From Micromonospora sp. RP3T (GTDB lineage Bacteria > Actinomycetota > Actinomycetes > Mycobacteriales > Micromonosporaceae), in the NCBI RefSeq assembly GCF_003027925.1, contig NZ_PYPS01000028.1, positions 38,855 to 102,854 of the forward strand: a DNA stretch of 64,000 nt, read 5' to 3'. The position numbers and the translations under genes are program-made. Shown here piece by piece: positions 43,743-52,387 of this stretch. How positions within the stretch are numbered: the first letter of the stretch is position 1; the number at the start of each line of letters is the position of its first letter. The notes below the pieces were generated by a model, which was not told the DNA's origin, did not search any database, and was given only the letters and a program-made list of their open reading frames with translations.

Positions 43743-44351
43743 ATGACCCAACCGCCCGCCGGTGGCACCACCGGCACGCCCGGCGACCCGATTCCGCAGC
43801 CCGCATCCGGCGGGGCCCTCCCGCCGACCGGGCCCGGTCAACCGCCGCCCGGCGCCGGCCCGCCGCCGGGGCTCGGCCACCCGCCGTACCCGCCGCTCGC
43901 GCCGCCGCGCAAACGCCCGACCCTGCTGATCGTCTCGCTCGTGCTGGCCGCGGCGGTCCTGCTGTGCGGCGGCGGTGGCACCGCCGCGTTCCTCGCTCTC
44001 CGCGACGGCGCGGACGGCCAGGGCGCGCCGGAGCCGCAGGTGGCGGTGGACGGCTTCCTCAAGGCCGTCTACCAGGAGCGGGACGCCGACAAGGCGGCCA
44101 CGTTCGTCTGCTCCGCGGCCCGCGACGACGAGAAGATCGCCGCCAAGGTCGCCGAGGTGCAGAAGTACGCCGGGCAGTACCAGAACCCCCGGTTCCGCTG
44201 GACCAACCCGACGGTCGACAACCAGACCGGGGACCGGGCCACGGTCTCCACCAAGGTCACCATGACCACCGCCGACGAGAAGGTCGCCGATCAGGACCTG
44301 CGCTTCACCGTGGTGCGGAAGACGGGTTGGTGGGTCTGCGAGGTCGGCTGA
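43743..44351 (+). CDS. Single-pass membrane protein with Pro-rich N-terminus and extracellular NTF2-like domain
   Basis: A 202-aa protein. The cytoplasmic N-terminus (about 1-55) is Pro/Gly-rich, a membrane helix follows (about 60-82, PTLLIVSLVLAAAVLL), and the outer domain (PQVAVDGFLKAVYQERDADKAATFVCSAARDDEKI onward) has the pattern of the DUF4878/Rv0361-like NTF2 fold. One Cys pair (FVCSA and WWVCEVG) could form a disulfide. Such proteins occur in actinobacterial envelopes with unknown function. GGGGGAG precedes ATG 43743 by 4 nt; the in-frame extension to 43608 lies upstream of this ribosome site. Confidence 0.8.
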   Translation: MTQPPAGGTTGTPGDPIPQPASGGALPPTGPGQPPPGAGPPPGLGHPPYPPLAPPRKRPTLLIVSLVLAAAVLLCGGGGTAAFLALRDGADGQGAPEPQVAVDGFLKAVYQERDADKAATFVCSAARDDEKIAAKVAEVQKYAGQYQNPRFRWTNPTVDNQTGDRATVSTKVTMTTADEKVADQDLRFTVVRKTGWWVCEVG

Positions 44352-44365
44352 TCCCGGCGGCTGGT

Positions 44366-44371
44366 TAGGCT
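44366..44371 (+). promoter_or_regulatory. -10 box of a leaderless promoter
   Basis: TAGGCT lies exactly 6 nt before ATG 44378, predicting transcription from the start codon. Confidence 0.5.
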
Positions 44372-44377
44372 CGACGG

Positions 44378-45352
44378 ATGGCAGCGAGTGAGCAGCCGGC
44401 CGAGTCCGCCGGCAGATGGCCGGGCCGCCTGCACGTGGTGACCGGCAAGGGTGGCACCGGGAAGACCAGCGTGGCCGCCGCGCTGGCCCTCGGGCTGGCC
44501 GCCGGGGGCCGGCGCACGCTGCTGGTCGAGGTCGAGGGGCGGCAGGGCATCGCCCAGCTCTTCGGCACCGACCCGCTGCCGTACGAGGAGCGGCACCTCA
44601 CCGACGCGCCCGGCGGCGGTGAGGTGCGGGCGCTGGCGGTCGACGCCGAGGAGGCGCTCCTCGAATACCTGGACATGTTCTACAAGCTCGGCGCCGCCGG
44701 CCGGGCGCTGCGCAAGCTCGGAGCGATCGACTTCGCCACCACGATCGCCCCCGGGCTGCGTGACGTGCTGCTCACCGGCAAGGTGAAGGAGGCCACCACC
44801 CGCACCAGCGGGTCCCGCCGGGCGTACGACGCGGTGGTGCTCGACGCGCCGCCGACCGGGCGGATCGGCCGCTTCCTCAACGTCACCGCGGAAACCGCCC
44901 GGCTGGCCAAGGTGGGCCCGATCAAGACCCAGAGCGAGGGTGTCTCCGCGCTGCTCCGTTCCCCGATGACCGCGGTGCACGTGGTCACGCTGCTGGAGGA
45001 GATGCCGGTCCAGGAGACGCTCGACGCGGTGGCCGACCTGACCCAGTTCGGCTTCCCGGTGGGCCAGGTGATCGTCAACGGCGTCCGTCCGCCGGTGCCG
45101 GCCGGTCGCGCGGTGACCGCGGCCGAGCTGAAGCGGGGGTTGGCCGCCGCTGGCCTGCCGACCGACGCCCGGACCGTGGCCGGCCTCGCCGAGGAGGCCC
45201 GCGACCAGCGGGTACGCCGCGAGCTGGAGGATTCGCTCCGCGGTGACCTGGTGGAGTTGGGGCTGCCCCTGATCGAGCTGCCGCTGCTGCCCGACGGGGT
45301 CGACCGGGTCGGGCTGGAGACGCTGGCCGGGACGCTCGTCCGGGCGGATTGA
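44378..45352 (+). CDS. Get3/ArsA-family ATPase, first subunit (Rv3679-like)
   Basis: A 324-aa cytosolic P-loop ATPase. The deviant Walker A GKGGTGKTS (residues 23-31) has the signature lysine that completes the partner's active site in Get3-like dimers. LVEVEGRQGIAQLFG, VLDAPPTGRIGRFL (switch II) and QVIVNGVRPP (switch-like region) follow. Together with the next gene it corresponds to the M. tuberculosis Rv3679-Rv3680 pair, described as a bacterial Get3-like heterodimer affecting glycerol metabolism and drug tolerance (from memory). The gap to the second gene is 58 bp and carries its own promoter. Confidence 0.9.
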   Translation: MAASEQPAESAGRWPGRLHVVTGKGGTGKTSVAAALALGLAAGGRRTLLVEVEGRQGIAQLFGTDPLPYEERHLTDAPGGGEVRALAVDAEEALLEYLDMFYKLGAAGRALRKLGAIDFATTIAPGLRDVLLTGKVKEATTRTSGSRRAYDAVVLDAPPTGRIGRFLNVTAETARLAKVGPIKTQSEGVSALLRSPMTAVHVVTLLEEMPVQETLDAVADLTQFGFPVGQVIVNGVRPPVPAGRAVTAAELKRGLAAAGLPTDARTVAGLAEEARDQRVRRELEDSLRGDLVELGLPLIELPLLPDGVDRVGLETLAGTLVRAD

Positions 45353-45398
45353 CTCACACCTGGGGCCGGCTGCGGAGCAGAGAGCCCCTCGGGACCGA

Positions 45399-45404
45399 TA
45401 CGCT
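45399..45404 (+). promoter_or_regulatory. -10 box of a leaderless promoter
   Basis: TACGCT ends 6 nt before GTG 45411, so the second Get3-like subunit can be transcribed separately, from its own start codon. Confidence 0.5.
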
Positions 45405-45410
45405 CGATTG

Positions 45411-46559
45411 GTGCCTTCCGAAGACGCGGCGCCTCCGCTGGACGTCGACCAGATCCTCGCCGACCCCGGCGTGCGGATCGTGGTCTGCTGCGGGGCGGGC
45501 GGCGTGGGCAAGACGACCACCGCCGCGGCCCTGGCGCTGCGGGCGGCCGAGCGGCACGGCCGGCGGACGGTGGTGCTCACCATCGACCCGGCCCGCCGGC
45601 TGGCCCAGTCGCTCGGCCTGACCGAGCTGGACAACACCCCCCGGCAGGTCAAGGGCCTCGACGTCGAGACCAGCGGCGGCGAGCTGCACGCCATGATGCT
45701 CGACATGAAGCGCACGTTCGACGACGTGGTGCTCCAGCACACCGACCCGGCGAAGGCGGCGGAGATCTTCGCCAACCCCTTCTACCAGGCGATGAGTTCC
45801 ACCTTCGCCGGCACGCAGGAATACATGGCGATGGAGAAGCTGGGCCAGCTCCACGCCCGCGGCGACTGGGACCTGATCGTGGTGGACACGCCGCCGTCGC
45901 GCTCCGCGCTCGACTTCCTCGACGCGCCGGCCCGGTTGTCCCGGTTCCTCGACGGCCGGATGCTGCGGCTGCTGCTGGCCCCGGCGCGCAGCGGTGGGCG
46001 GAGCATGTTCAGCCTGGTGACGGCGAGCTTCGGGATGTTCTCCAAGGTGGTGCAGAAGGTGCTCGGCGCACAACTGCTCACCGATCTGTCCGGTTTCGTC
46101 GCCGCGCTCGACTCGATGTTCGGCGGGTTCCGGCAGCGGGCCGAGCAGACGTACCGCATCCTCCAGGCCGACGAGACCGCGTTCCTGCTGGTCGCGGCGC
46201 CGGAGTCGGACGCGGTCCGGGAGGCCGCCTACTTCGCGGGCCGGTTGCGGGACGAGCGGATGCCGCTGGCGGGGCTGGTGCTCAACCGGGTGCACCAGCC
46301 CGCCGCGCCGGGGCTGTCCGCGGAGCGGAGCCTGGCCGCGGCGGAGCGGCTGGCCGACGTCGGCGGGCACGAGGGCACCGTCGAAGTGTTGCGGGCGCAT
46401 GCCGCGCTGGCCCAGCAGTCGGTCCGGGAGCAGCGGGTGGCGGCCCGGTTCACCGAGGCGTTCCCGGCGGTGCCGGCGGTGTCGGTGCCGGCGCAGCCCG
46501 CCGACGTGCACGACGTCGACGGGCTGCGGACGATCGGCGAGGCGATCAGCCGGCGGTGA
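45411..46559 (+). CDS. Get3/ArsA-family ATPase, second subunit (Rv3680-like)
   Basis: A 382-aa P-loop ATPase from GTG 45411. Walker A reads GAGGVGKTT (28-36): the invariant K of the deviant motif is Ala, unlike the first subunit, so each subunit is likely to play a different role in a heterodimer. LTIDPARRLAQSLGL (switch I region) and VVDTPPSRSALDFLD (switch II) are intact. The middle has a hydrophobic/Met-rich helical region (MSSTFAGTQEYMAMEKLGQL, MLRLLLAPARSGGRSMF) resembling the client-binding helices of Get3. Its stop lies inside the loop of the terminator at 46549-46569. Confidence 0.9.
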   Translation: MPSEDAAPPLDVDQILADPGVRIVVCCGAGGVGKTTTAAALALRAAERHGRRTVVLTIDPARRLAQSLGLTELDNTPRQVKGLDVETSGGELHAMMLDMKRTFDDVVLQHTDPAKAAEIFANPFYQAMSSTFAGTQEYMAMEKLGQLHARGDWDLIVVDTPPSRSALDFLDAPARLSRFLDGRMLRLLLAPARSGGRSMFSLVTASFGMFSKVVQKVLGAQLLTDLSGFVAALDSMFGGFRQRAEQTYRILQADETAFLLVAAPESDAVREAAYFAGRLRDERMPLAGLVLNRVHQPAAPGLSAERSLAAAERLADVGGHEGTVEVLRAHAALAQQSVREQRVAARFTEAFPAVPAVSVPAQPADVHDVDGLRTIGEAISRR

Positions 46560-46569
46560 ACCCGCCGGC
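46549..46569. terminator. Bidirectional hairpin between convergent genes
   Basis: GCCGGCGG (46549-46556) pairs with CCGCCGGC (46562-46569); the 5-nt loop contains the stop codon of the Get3-like gene. The convergent whiB gene ends 10 bp further on. Confidence 0.6.
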
Positions 46570-46578
46570 CGGGCCCCG

Positions 46579-46902
46579 TCAGGAGGTGGCGGTGGTGACC
46601 AGGATCTTGTCCTTGCCGGCCTTCTCCTTGGCGTTCTTCCTCATGGCCGCCTCGAACATCTTGCGCCAACTCGTCACCTGCGGGTGACGGCGGAGCAGCG
46701 CGCGGCGCTCGCGTTCGGTCATGCCGCCCCACACGCCGAACTCGATCCGGTTGTCGAGCGCGTCGGCCAGGCACTCGTACCGAACTGGGCAGCTCCGGCA
46801 GATCCTCTTCGCCACGTTCTGTTCGGCGCCCTGTACGAACAACGCGTCCGGGTCCCCGTTCTGACACGCCGCCAGTGACGGCCAGTCAGTGATCATGCCC
46901 AT
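46579..46902 (-). CDS. whiB4: WhiB-family iron-sulfur regulator (WhiB4-like)
   Basis: A 107-aa redox-sensing transcription factor. Four cluster cysteines C13, C35, C38 and C44 (C-x21-C-x2-C-x5-C) bind [4Fe-4S]; GVWGG at 56-60 is the beta-turn that contacts sigma factor, and a basic C-terminal tail (RKNAKEKAGKDK) would touch DNA. ATG 46902 is preceded by a GGGGGGA ribosome site; a start 27 nt further upstream is possible. Position between the Get3-like pair and ponA2-like PBP matches whiB4 (Rv3681c), which responds to oxidative stress. Confidence 0.92.
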   Translation of the reverse strand: MGMITDWPSLAACQNGDPDALFVQGAEQNVAKRICRSCPVRYECLADALDNRIEFGVWGGMTERERRALLRRHPQVTSWRKMFEAAMRKNAKEKAGKDKILVTTATS

Positions 46903-47293
46903 CTGTACACGTCCCCCCTTGCAGTACATACCGACGTCGCGCGAGCAGCCGCGAACTTCCCCCGGTCGTCCGGCCGGCCTCCCCAGGGCGGCACGGACGA
47001 CGTGTGGCTGCGATCGCCGTCACCATCATGCTGTGTAGTCACCCGATTACGCAACGTTGTCGGCGAAATCCCTAATTTCTGGACACTCCCGGCGAGCCGG
47101 GCCTTCGCCGGCCGTCTACCCGGCTCCGGTACGGAAAAACGCCGCGCCGATCCCCCGATCGGCGGAGACTTCTGCGGATCTCACGCAACCCTGTGCCAGG
47201 GTTCGTGCGTTTAGCACAACGAGGCCGGCGCGGGATGGAAATGGGGAAAGTTCCCCGTGCGGCGGCCGATCCCTGCTCGCGTACCCTGTCGAG
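46903..47293. other. whiB4/ponA2 divergent intergenic region (391 bp)
   Basis: It contains no gene I can support. It includes an AT-richer patch (47035-47085), a hairpin CGCCGATC-cccc-GATCGGCG (47145-47164), and a stem AACCCTG-tgc-CAGGGTT (47187-47203) extended by an outer ACGCA/TGCGT pairing and followed by TTTAG. A -10 box for the PBP gene is at 47282-47287. The structured leader-like stretch does not match the ydaO or other riboswitches I know. Confidence 0.55.
47282..47287 (+). promoter_or_regulatory. -10 box upstream of the PBP gene
   Basis: TACCCT ends 6 nt before GTG 47294, the same geometry as at 14870, 44378 and 45411. This favours a leaderless start at GTG 47294 over ATG 47303, although GAGGTGA at 47291-47297 could serve the latter. 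Confidence 0.45.
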
Positions 47294-49744
47294 GTGACCT
47301 GGATGCGGAAACGTGACCACAATGTCTTCACCAACGCCGCATCGCTGCTGATCTGCGGCCTGCTGGCCGGCGTGGTGGTCGCCGCGGCGGCCTTCCCCGC
47401 GGTGGCGATGACCGGGCTGGCCGCGAAGGCCGGCTCGGAGACGTTCGGCGCGCTGCCCAAGGAGTTGACGGTGGCCCGGGCCCCGCAGATCACCTATCTG
47501 CTCGCCTCCGACGGCAAGACGCCGCTCGCCACCATGTACGACGAGAACCGCAAGGACGTCAAGCTCAAGGACATCTCGCCGTACATGGTGAAGGCCATCA
47601 TCGCGGCCGAGGACCACGACTTCTACAAGCACAACGGCGTGGACCTCAACGGCGTCGCCCGGGCGTTCGTCAACAACCAGTCCACCGGCTCGTCCCGGCA
47701 GGGCGCGTCCACGCTCACCATGCAGTACGTCCGGCTGGCCATCTCCTACTCGGCCACCCACCCGGCCGACGTGGTCGCCGCCACCGAGGACACCAGCACC
47801 CGCAAGCTGCGCGAGATGAGCCTGGCGCTCCAGGTCGACAAGGAGCTCTCCAAGGACGAGATCCTGGAGCGCTACCTGAACATCGCCGCGTTCGGCAACG
47901 GCGCGTACGGCGTCTACGCCGCCAGCCAGGTCTACTTCGGCAAGCCGCCGAGCAAGCTCGACATCCAGGAGTCGGCGATGCTCGCCGGCATGGTGAAGGC
48001 GCCGACCGCGTTCGACCCAACCACCAAGGCCGGCTACCCGGAGGCGGTCGGTCGGCGCGACTACGTCATCCAGAACATGGTGCAGACCGGCGCGATCACC
48101 CAGCCCGAGGCGGACGCCGCCAAGAAGATCAAGCTCCAGGTGCGGGACAAGCGCACGCCGAACGGCTGCGTGCAGACCAACACCAACTCCTGGGGCTTCT
48201 TCTGCGACTACTTCTACCGCTGGTGGCTCCAGCAGGAGACGTTCGGCGGCACCTCGTACGACCGGGAGCGGCGGCTCAAGAGCGGCGGCTACACCATCGT
48301 CACCAGCATGGACGTGCAGGCGCAGAAGGCCGCCGACAAGGCGGTCCGTAACCACCTGAGCGAGAGCAGCAAGGCGGCCCGGATGGTGGCCGCGATCGAG
48401 CCGGGCACCGGCCGGGTCCGGGCGGTGGCGGTGAACCGGAAGTTCAAAATCGACGACCCGAAGAACCCGCAGAACAAGCTCTCCAGCGACCCGCGCAAGG
48501 CGAAGAAGAAGATCCGGGGCAACTACCCGAACACGGTGAACCCGCTGGTCACCGGCGGCCCCGGCATCTCCGGCTACCAGGCCGGCTCGACCTTCAAGAT
48601 CTTCACACTGGTGGCCGCGCTGGAGAAGGGCTACCCGCTCAGCTACAGCATCAACGCGCAGAAGGTCTTCAAGTCCGACTACCCGGTCGAGTTCAACTCC
48701 CCGGCCGCCTGCCCGGGCACCAACAAGTACTGCCCGCAGAACGCCAGCGAGTCGATGGCCGGCATGCACAACATGTGGAGCGGCTTCGGCTTCTCGGTGA
48801 ACACGTTCTTCATCGACCTCCAGCAGCGGGTCGGCGCGGAGAACGTGGTCAAGGCGGCGCAGAAGCTCGGCATCAGTTTCCGCTCGTCGGAGGACGCCAA
48901 GCTCGCGGCCAACCCGCACCAGTGGGGCGCGTTCAGCCTCGGCGTCTCGCAGACCACCCCGCTGGAGCTGGCCAACGCGTACGCCACGCTGGCCGCCGAC
49001 GGGAAATACTGCGAGCCGATCCCGGTGCAGGAGATCCGCGGCCCGGACGGCGACAAGCTCGACATCGCCAACCCGCGCTGCGAGCAGCGGGTCAGCACCG
49101 AGGTGGCCCGCGCCGCCGTGGACGCCGCCCGTTGCCCGGTCGGTGACCGCTCCGCCACGTCGAAGTGCGGCACCGCCACCGCCGGCAACGTCCGCGGCAT
49201 CGTCAAGGCGCCGGTGGCCGGCAAGTCCGGCACCACCGACTCGGAGAAGACGTCCGCCCTGGTCGCGATGACCAAGCAGTACGCGGTGGCCGGCATCATG
49301 GCCGACCCGGACTGGGCGCAGACCAACCAGCAGATGGGCCACGACGTGCCCAACGGCATCAACCCGGCGGTCTACGAGACGCTGCGGGACGCCATGAAGG
49401 GCAAGGAACGGAAGAACTTCACCCCGCCGGACGGCAAGATCGTGATGGGTGACCAGCGCTCGATCCCCGGCGTGAAGTGTGAGTCCGTCGACACCGCCAA
49501 GTCGCGGATCAAGGGCGCCGGCTTCGAGCCGGTGGTGTCCAGCAACAAGGTGCCGTCGGAGTGCCCGGCCGGCACCGCGGCCGGCACCAGCCCGGACGGG
49601 CGCACCATCAAGGGCGGCGTGGTGCTGATCGAGGTCAGCTCCGGCCAGGGCGCGCCGAAGCCGGGCGATTCCACCGGGCCGGGCGGGCCGGCGAACCCGC
49701 CGGGCAACGGCAACGGCCGGCCGGGACGCCCTGGCCGCGGCTGA
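47294..49744 (+). CDS. ponA2: Bifunctional penicillin-binding protein with PASTA domain (PonA2-like)
   Basis: An 816-aa class A PBP that polymerises and crosslinks peptidoglycan. One N-terminal membrane helix (about 14-40). The GT51 transglycosylase has catalytic E106 in EDHDFYKH, GASTLTMQYVRL and the second Glu region RYLNIAAFGNGAYGV. The transpeptidase has nucleophile S432 (GSTFK), SVN (501-503) and KSG (644-646). A single PASTA-like domain follows (about 720-780, VKCESVDTAKSRIKGAGF), then a Gly/Pro-rich tail. The start is GTG 47294 or ATG 47303. It is divergent from whiB4, as in mycobacteria. Confidence 0.93.
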   Translation: MTWMRKRDHNVFTNAASLLICGLLAGVVVAAAAFPAVAMTGLAAKAGSETFGALPKELTVARAPQITYLLASDGKTPLATMYDENRKDVKLKDISPYMVKAIIAAEDHDFYKHNGVDLNGVARAFVNNQSTGSSRQGASTLTMQYVRLAISYSATHPADVVAATEDTSTRKLREMSLALQVDKELSKDEILERYLNIAAFGNGAYGVYAASQVYFGKPPSKLDIQESAMLAGMVKAPTAFDPTTKAGYPEAVGRRDYVIQNMVQTGAITQPEADAAKKIKLQVRDKRTPNGCVQTNTNSWGFFCDYFYRWWLQQETFGGTSYDRERRLKSGGYTIVTSMDVQAQKAADKAVRNHLSESSKAARMVAAIEPGTGRVRAVAVNRKFKIDDPKNPQNKLSSDPRKAKKKIRGNYPNTVNPLVTGGPGISGYQAGSTFKIFTLVAALEKGYPLSYSINAQKVFKSDYPVEFNSPAACPGTNKYCPQNASESMAGMHNMWSGFGFSVNTFFIDLQQRVGAENVVKAAQKLGISFRSSEDAKLAANPHQWGAFSLGVSQTTPLELANAYATLAADGKYCEPIPVQEIRGPDGDKLDIANPRCEQRVSTEVARAAVDAARCPVGDRSATSKCGTATAGNVRGIVKAPVAGKSGTTDSEKTSALVAMTKQYAVAGIMADPDWAQTNQQMGHDVPNGINPAVYETLRDAMKGKERKNFTPPDGKIVMGDQRSIPGVKCESVDTAKSRIKGAGFEPVVSSNKVPSECPAGTAAGTSPDGRTIKGGVVLIEVSSGQGAPKPGDSTGPGGPANPPGNGNGRPGRPGRG

Positions 49745-49760
49745 CCGGCGAACGACGACG

Positions 49761-49792
49761 ACGGGCGGGCACCCCAGCGGGGGCCCGCCCGT
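49761..49792. terminator. Strong hairpin terminator between ponA2 and yqeY
   Basis: ACGGGCGGGC (49761-49770) pairs with GCCCGCCCGT (49783-49792), with CCCC/GGGG extending the stem and TTCCGTT after it. It lies between convergent genes and can serve both. Confidence 0.75.
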
Positions 49793-49811
49793 TCCGTTGC
49801 GGTCGGCGCGT

Positions 49812-50267
49812 CTACAGGCCGAGCTGGCGGCGTACCTCGGCGGCGACCCGGCCCCCCTCGGCCCGGCCGGCCACCGCCGCCTGGGCCGCCTTCATGGCCG
49901 GGCCCATCTGCGCCTTGCCGGTGAAGCCGCCCGCGGCGAGCGCCCCCGCGACCAGCTCGGCCAGCTCGTCGTCGGGGAGCTGCTTCGGCAGGTAGCGCTC
50001 CAGCACCTCGCCCTCGGCGGTCTCCTTGCCGGCCTGCTCCGCGCGCCCGGCATCGGCGAACGCGGTGGCCGCCTCGCGCCGCTTCTTCGCCTCCTTGGTC
50101 AGCACCGCGAGCACCTCGTCGTCGCTGAGCTCGCGCTTCTCGCGGCCGGCGACCTCGGCGTTGCCGACGGCCGCGAGGGCCATCCGCAGCGTGGAGGTGG
50201 TCAGCTCGTCGCGCGCCTTCAACGCGGCGCGCATATCGGTGGTGAGACGGTCCTTCAGCGTGCTCAT
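49812..50267 (-). CDS. GatB/YqeY-domain protein
   Basis: A 151-aa helical protein of the YqeY family, related to the tail domain of the GatB amidotransferase subunit. STLKDRLTTDMRAALKARDELTTSTLRM at the start, LSDDEVLAVLTKEAKKRREAATAF in the middle and LPDDELAELVAGAL followed by MGPAMKAAQAAVAGRAEGGRVA at the end are the two helical subdomains. The precise role is unknown; tRNA-binding has been proposed for the family. ATG 50267 lies 25 bp from the divergent phosphoesterase start, so their promoters overlap. Confidence 0.9.
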   Translation of the reverse strand: MSTLKDRLTTDMRAALKARDELTTSTLRMALAAVGNAEVAGREKRELSDDEVLAVLTKEAKKRREAATAFADAGRAEQAGKETAEGEVLERYLPKQLPDDELAELVAGALAAGGFTGKAQMGPAMKAAQAAVAGRAEGGRVAAEVRRQLGL

Positions 50268-50292
50268 GGTCGGTGAAACTACCCTGAACAGC

Positions 50293-51186
50293 ATGCGAAA
50301 GCGCACACTATTCCGGCTCGCGGCCGGAACCGCCGCCGCCGGCGCGGCCACGCTGGCCTACGCGTCGCTCGTCGAGCGCAACCTGTTCACCCTCCGCCGG
50401 TACGACGTGCCGGTGCTCCCGACCGACGCCGAACCGCTGCGCGTGCTCCACCTGTCGGACCTGCACATGATGCCCAACCAGCGGCGCAAGCAGGACTGGG
50501 TGGCCTCGCTGGCCGCGCTCGACCCGGACCTGGTGGTGGTCACCGGCGACAACATGGCCGACCCGGAGGCGGTGCCCGGGGTGCTGCGCGCGCTCCAGCC
50601 GCTGCTCGACCTGCCCGGCGCGTTCGTGTTCGGCTCCAACGACTACACCGGGCCGGTGCTGAAGAACCCGTTCTCCTACTTCCTGCCCGACCGGGAGTAC
50701 ACCGACGGCGTGTCGCTGCCGTACGAGGAACTGCGCGGCATCCTCACCGGCGCCGGCTGGGCGGACCTGAACAACGCCCGCACCACACTCAAGGCCGGCG
50801 GGCGGGCGATCGAGGTCGTCGGCGTGGACGATCCGCACATCGAGCGGGACGACTACGACGCGGTGGCCGGGCCGGTCGGTGCCGAGGTCGCGTTGTCGAT
50901 CGCGCTGGCCCACTCGCCGGAGCCGGCCGTGCTGGACCGGATGGCCGCCGACGGCTTCGGGCTGCTGCTGGCCGGGCACACCCACGGCGGGCAGGTCTGC
51001 GTACCCGGGTACGGCGCGCTGGTGACCAACTGCGGGCTGCCCCGGTCGATGGCGCGCGGGCTGCACCGCTGGCCCGGCTCGGACTCCTGGCTGCACGTCT
51101 CCGCCGGCCTGGGCACCCACCCGACCGCCCCGGTGCGCTTCGCCTGCCCACCCGAGGCGAGCATCCTGACCCTGATCCCCCGCTGA
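50293..51186 (+). CDS. Membrane-anchored metallophosphoesterase (Rv3683-like)
   Basis: A 297-aa calcineurin-like phosphoesterase with an N-terminal hydrophobic anchor (about 8-24) and the metal motifs LSDLHM, VTGDNMAD, FGSNDY (the GNHE position), LAHSPEP and LAGHTHGGQV. The YaeI/YkuE-type organisation suggests action on a lipid-linked or UDP-sugar phosphate at the inner face of the membrane. A TACCCT box (50280-50285) 7 nt before ATG 50293 predicts a leaderless transcript. It completes the mycobacterial-type order after ponA2 and is followed by a GATC-ended hairpin. Confidence 0.88.
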   Translation: MRKRTLFRLAAGTAAAGAATLAYASLVERNLFTLRRYDVPVLPTDAEPLRVLHLSDLHMMPNQRRKQDWVASLAALDPDLVVVTGDNMADPEAVPGVLRALQPLLDLPGAFVFGSNDYTGPVLKNPFSYFLPDREYTDGVSLPYEELRGILTGAGWADLNNARTTLKAGGRAIEVVGVDDPHIERDDYDAVAGPVGAEVALSIALAHSPEPAVLDRMAADGFGLLLAGHTHGGQVCVPGYGALVTNCGLPRSMARGLHRWPGSDSWLHVSAGLGTHPTAPVRFACPPEASILTLIPR

Positions 51187-51200
51187 CGCTCGCCTCTGGC

Positions 51201-51249
51201 GATCTTGGTACGGATCGGCCCTCGGCGGGGCTGAATCCGTGCCAAGATC
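51201..51249. terminator. Long GATC-ended intergenic hairpin
   Basis: GATCTTGGTACGGAT (51201-51215) pairs with its complement at 51235-51249 with one mismatch. The centre CGGCCCTCGGCGGGGC (51216-51231) is 15/16 identical to the centre of the element at 30545-30598. It follows the phosphoesterase stop and precedes the tRNA gene. Confidence 0.7.
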
Positions 51250-51321
51250 CAGGTGCCGCGTGGGGTGGGGGTACCGAGTTGGACCCCGGAGACGGGTGGG
51301 CTACTATTTGTCGGCACGCCT

Positions 51322-51398
<77 letters not shown>

Positions 51399-51404
51399 GA
51401 GGTA

Positions 51405-51437
51405 AGAGGGCACGTCCAGTTTCTGGATGTGCCCTCT
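51405..51437 (+). terminator. tRNA-Pro terminator
   Basis: A 15-bp stem (AGAGGGCACGTCCAG and CTGGATGTGCCCTCT, one G-U wobble) with a 3-nt TTT loop, 7 bp after the tRNA CCA. Confidence 0.75.
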
Positions 51438-51506
51438 GGCGTTTCCCGGGGCAGACGTCGAACGGCCCCACGATCCCGGTCGTGAGTCGAGTGCCTGAAG
51501 CCTTAC

Positions 51507-51716
51507 TCACGTACTGGGGGGATTGTGATGCCGCGCAGCCATACCTGACGCGAAGTGGCGCTCCGCTTCGTGTCGGTGCTGGTCGACGCCGGCTTGGTCG
51601 ACCGCAGTCACGTCCTCCTCCGACGAGAGCCGATTCCGGTCTCGCCAGCTCACGAGGACAGCGACCACTAGCCCCAACACCACGAGCACCGCGAGCGATA
51701 CCACCACCTTCGCCAT
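51507..51716 (-). CDS. Small single-pass membrane protein, hypothetical
   Basis: A 69-aa frame beginning MAKVVVSLAVLVVLGLVVAV, one strong membrane helix, then a charged WRDRNRLSSEEDV tail rich in His. I do not recognise it. The codon use is less GC3-biased than the core genes and it lies in the accessory stretch after the tRNA, so it may belong to a mobile remnant. It could be a spurious frame, but the clean hydrophobic-then-charged layout favours a real protein. Confidence 0.45.
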   Translation of the reverse strand: MAKVVVSLAVLVVLGLVVAVLVSWRDRNRLSSEEDVTAVDQAGVDQHRHEAERHFASGMAARHHNPPST

Positions 51717-51981
51717 GTCTGCGACGCTACGGCATCAGCGCCAGACCCAGGCGCGTCATGCCCGCAGGATCAGCGGCGGTGATAGCCAGCAGAACTCCCC
51801 ACGGCCAGAGCAACGTGGCGTTACGTAGCGTGGCGCTGAGGTGTACCGTCCGATGCGCGAAGGCTCCGACGTCCGGGACGGCCCGCCACCTCGATGAGGT
51901 TCTTCAGGCTGACGGCGCACTCGTGCGATTGGTCGGGCAGCCTGTCGACCACGACGCCCGGCCGGCCGGCCAAGTCGAGGG

Positions 51982-52176
51982 CTACAACTTCCGGTCAGTG
52001 ATGGCCGCCTCTATGCGCAGCCCGATGCCAGTCAGGATGAGGAAAAACGCAACGAGATACGGCTTCACGCCGTCATAGCCCGAAGACATGGTGAGCAGCG
52101 AGGCCAGGAAGCCAGCGACCAGCAACAGCGTGCCGAGTACCCGTCTGGCATCCGCTCGTTTAGATCGAGGATCCAC
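51982..52176 (-). CDS. Small two-helix membrane protein, hypothetical
   Basis: A 64-aa frame with a basic N-terminus (MDPRSKRADARR) followed by two hydrophobic segments (VLGTLLLVAGFLASLL and YLVAFFLILTGIGL). No family recognised. It lies in the post-tRNA accessory stretch; the flanking segments 51717-51981 and 52177-52387 show no other supportable gene. Confidence 0.5.
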   Translation of the reverse strand: MDPRSKRADARRVLGTLLLVAGFLASLLTMSSGYDGVKPYLVAFFLILTGIGLRIEAAITDRKL

Positions 52177-52387
52177 AATGCGACCGTAACGGAGTCGGTG
52201 TAAGGGAGCGAGGCCCTGGCCTGGGTCGGGTGACTAATTGGGTGACGATCGGCACGCGCGGCGGCGGACCACCACGGATGACGGTGGACACCTGCCGCCG
52301 CTGGAGGAGCGGAGACTGCCAGGTTGGGAGAAGCGTGTCGGTTGCCTGAGGGTCAAGGAGTAGGAGCTGCCGGAGCGTTGTTGGTCC

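Noticed and set aside
46930..47290. Possible ydaO (c-di-AMP) riboswitch ahead of the PBP gene
   Set aside because: Hairpins exist, but the conserved GGGG/GGTGAA-type core elements are absent, and the -10 box lies next to the start codon, leaving no leader.
47072..49342. 756-aa open frame antisense to the PBP gene
   Set aside because: Shadow of the PBP codon bias (Arg/Val/His-rich, no domain); GC3 pattern fits only the plus strand.
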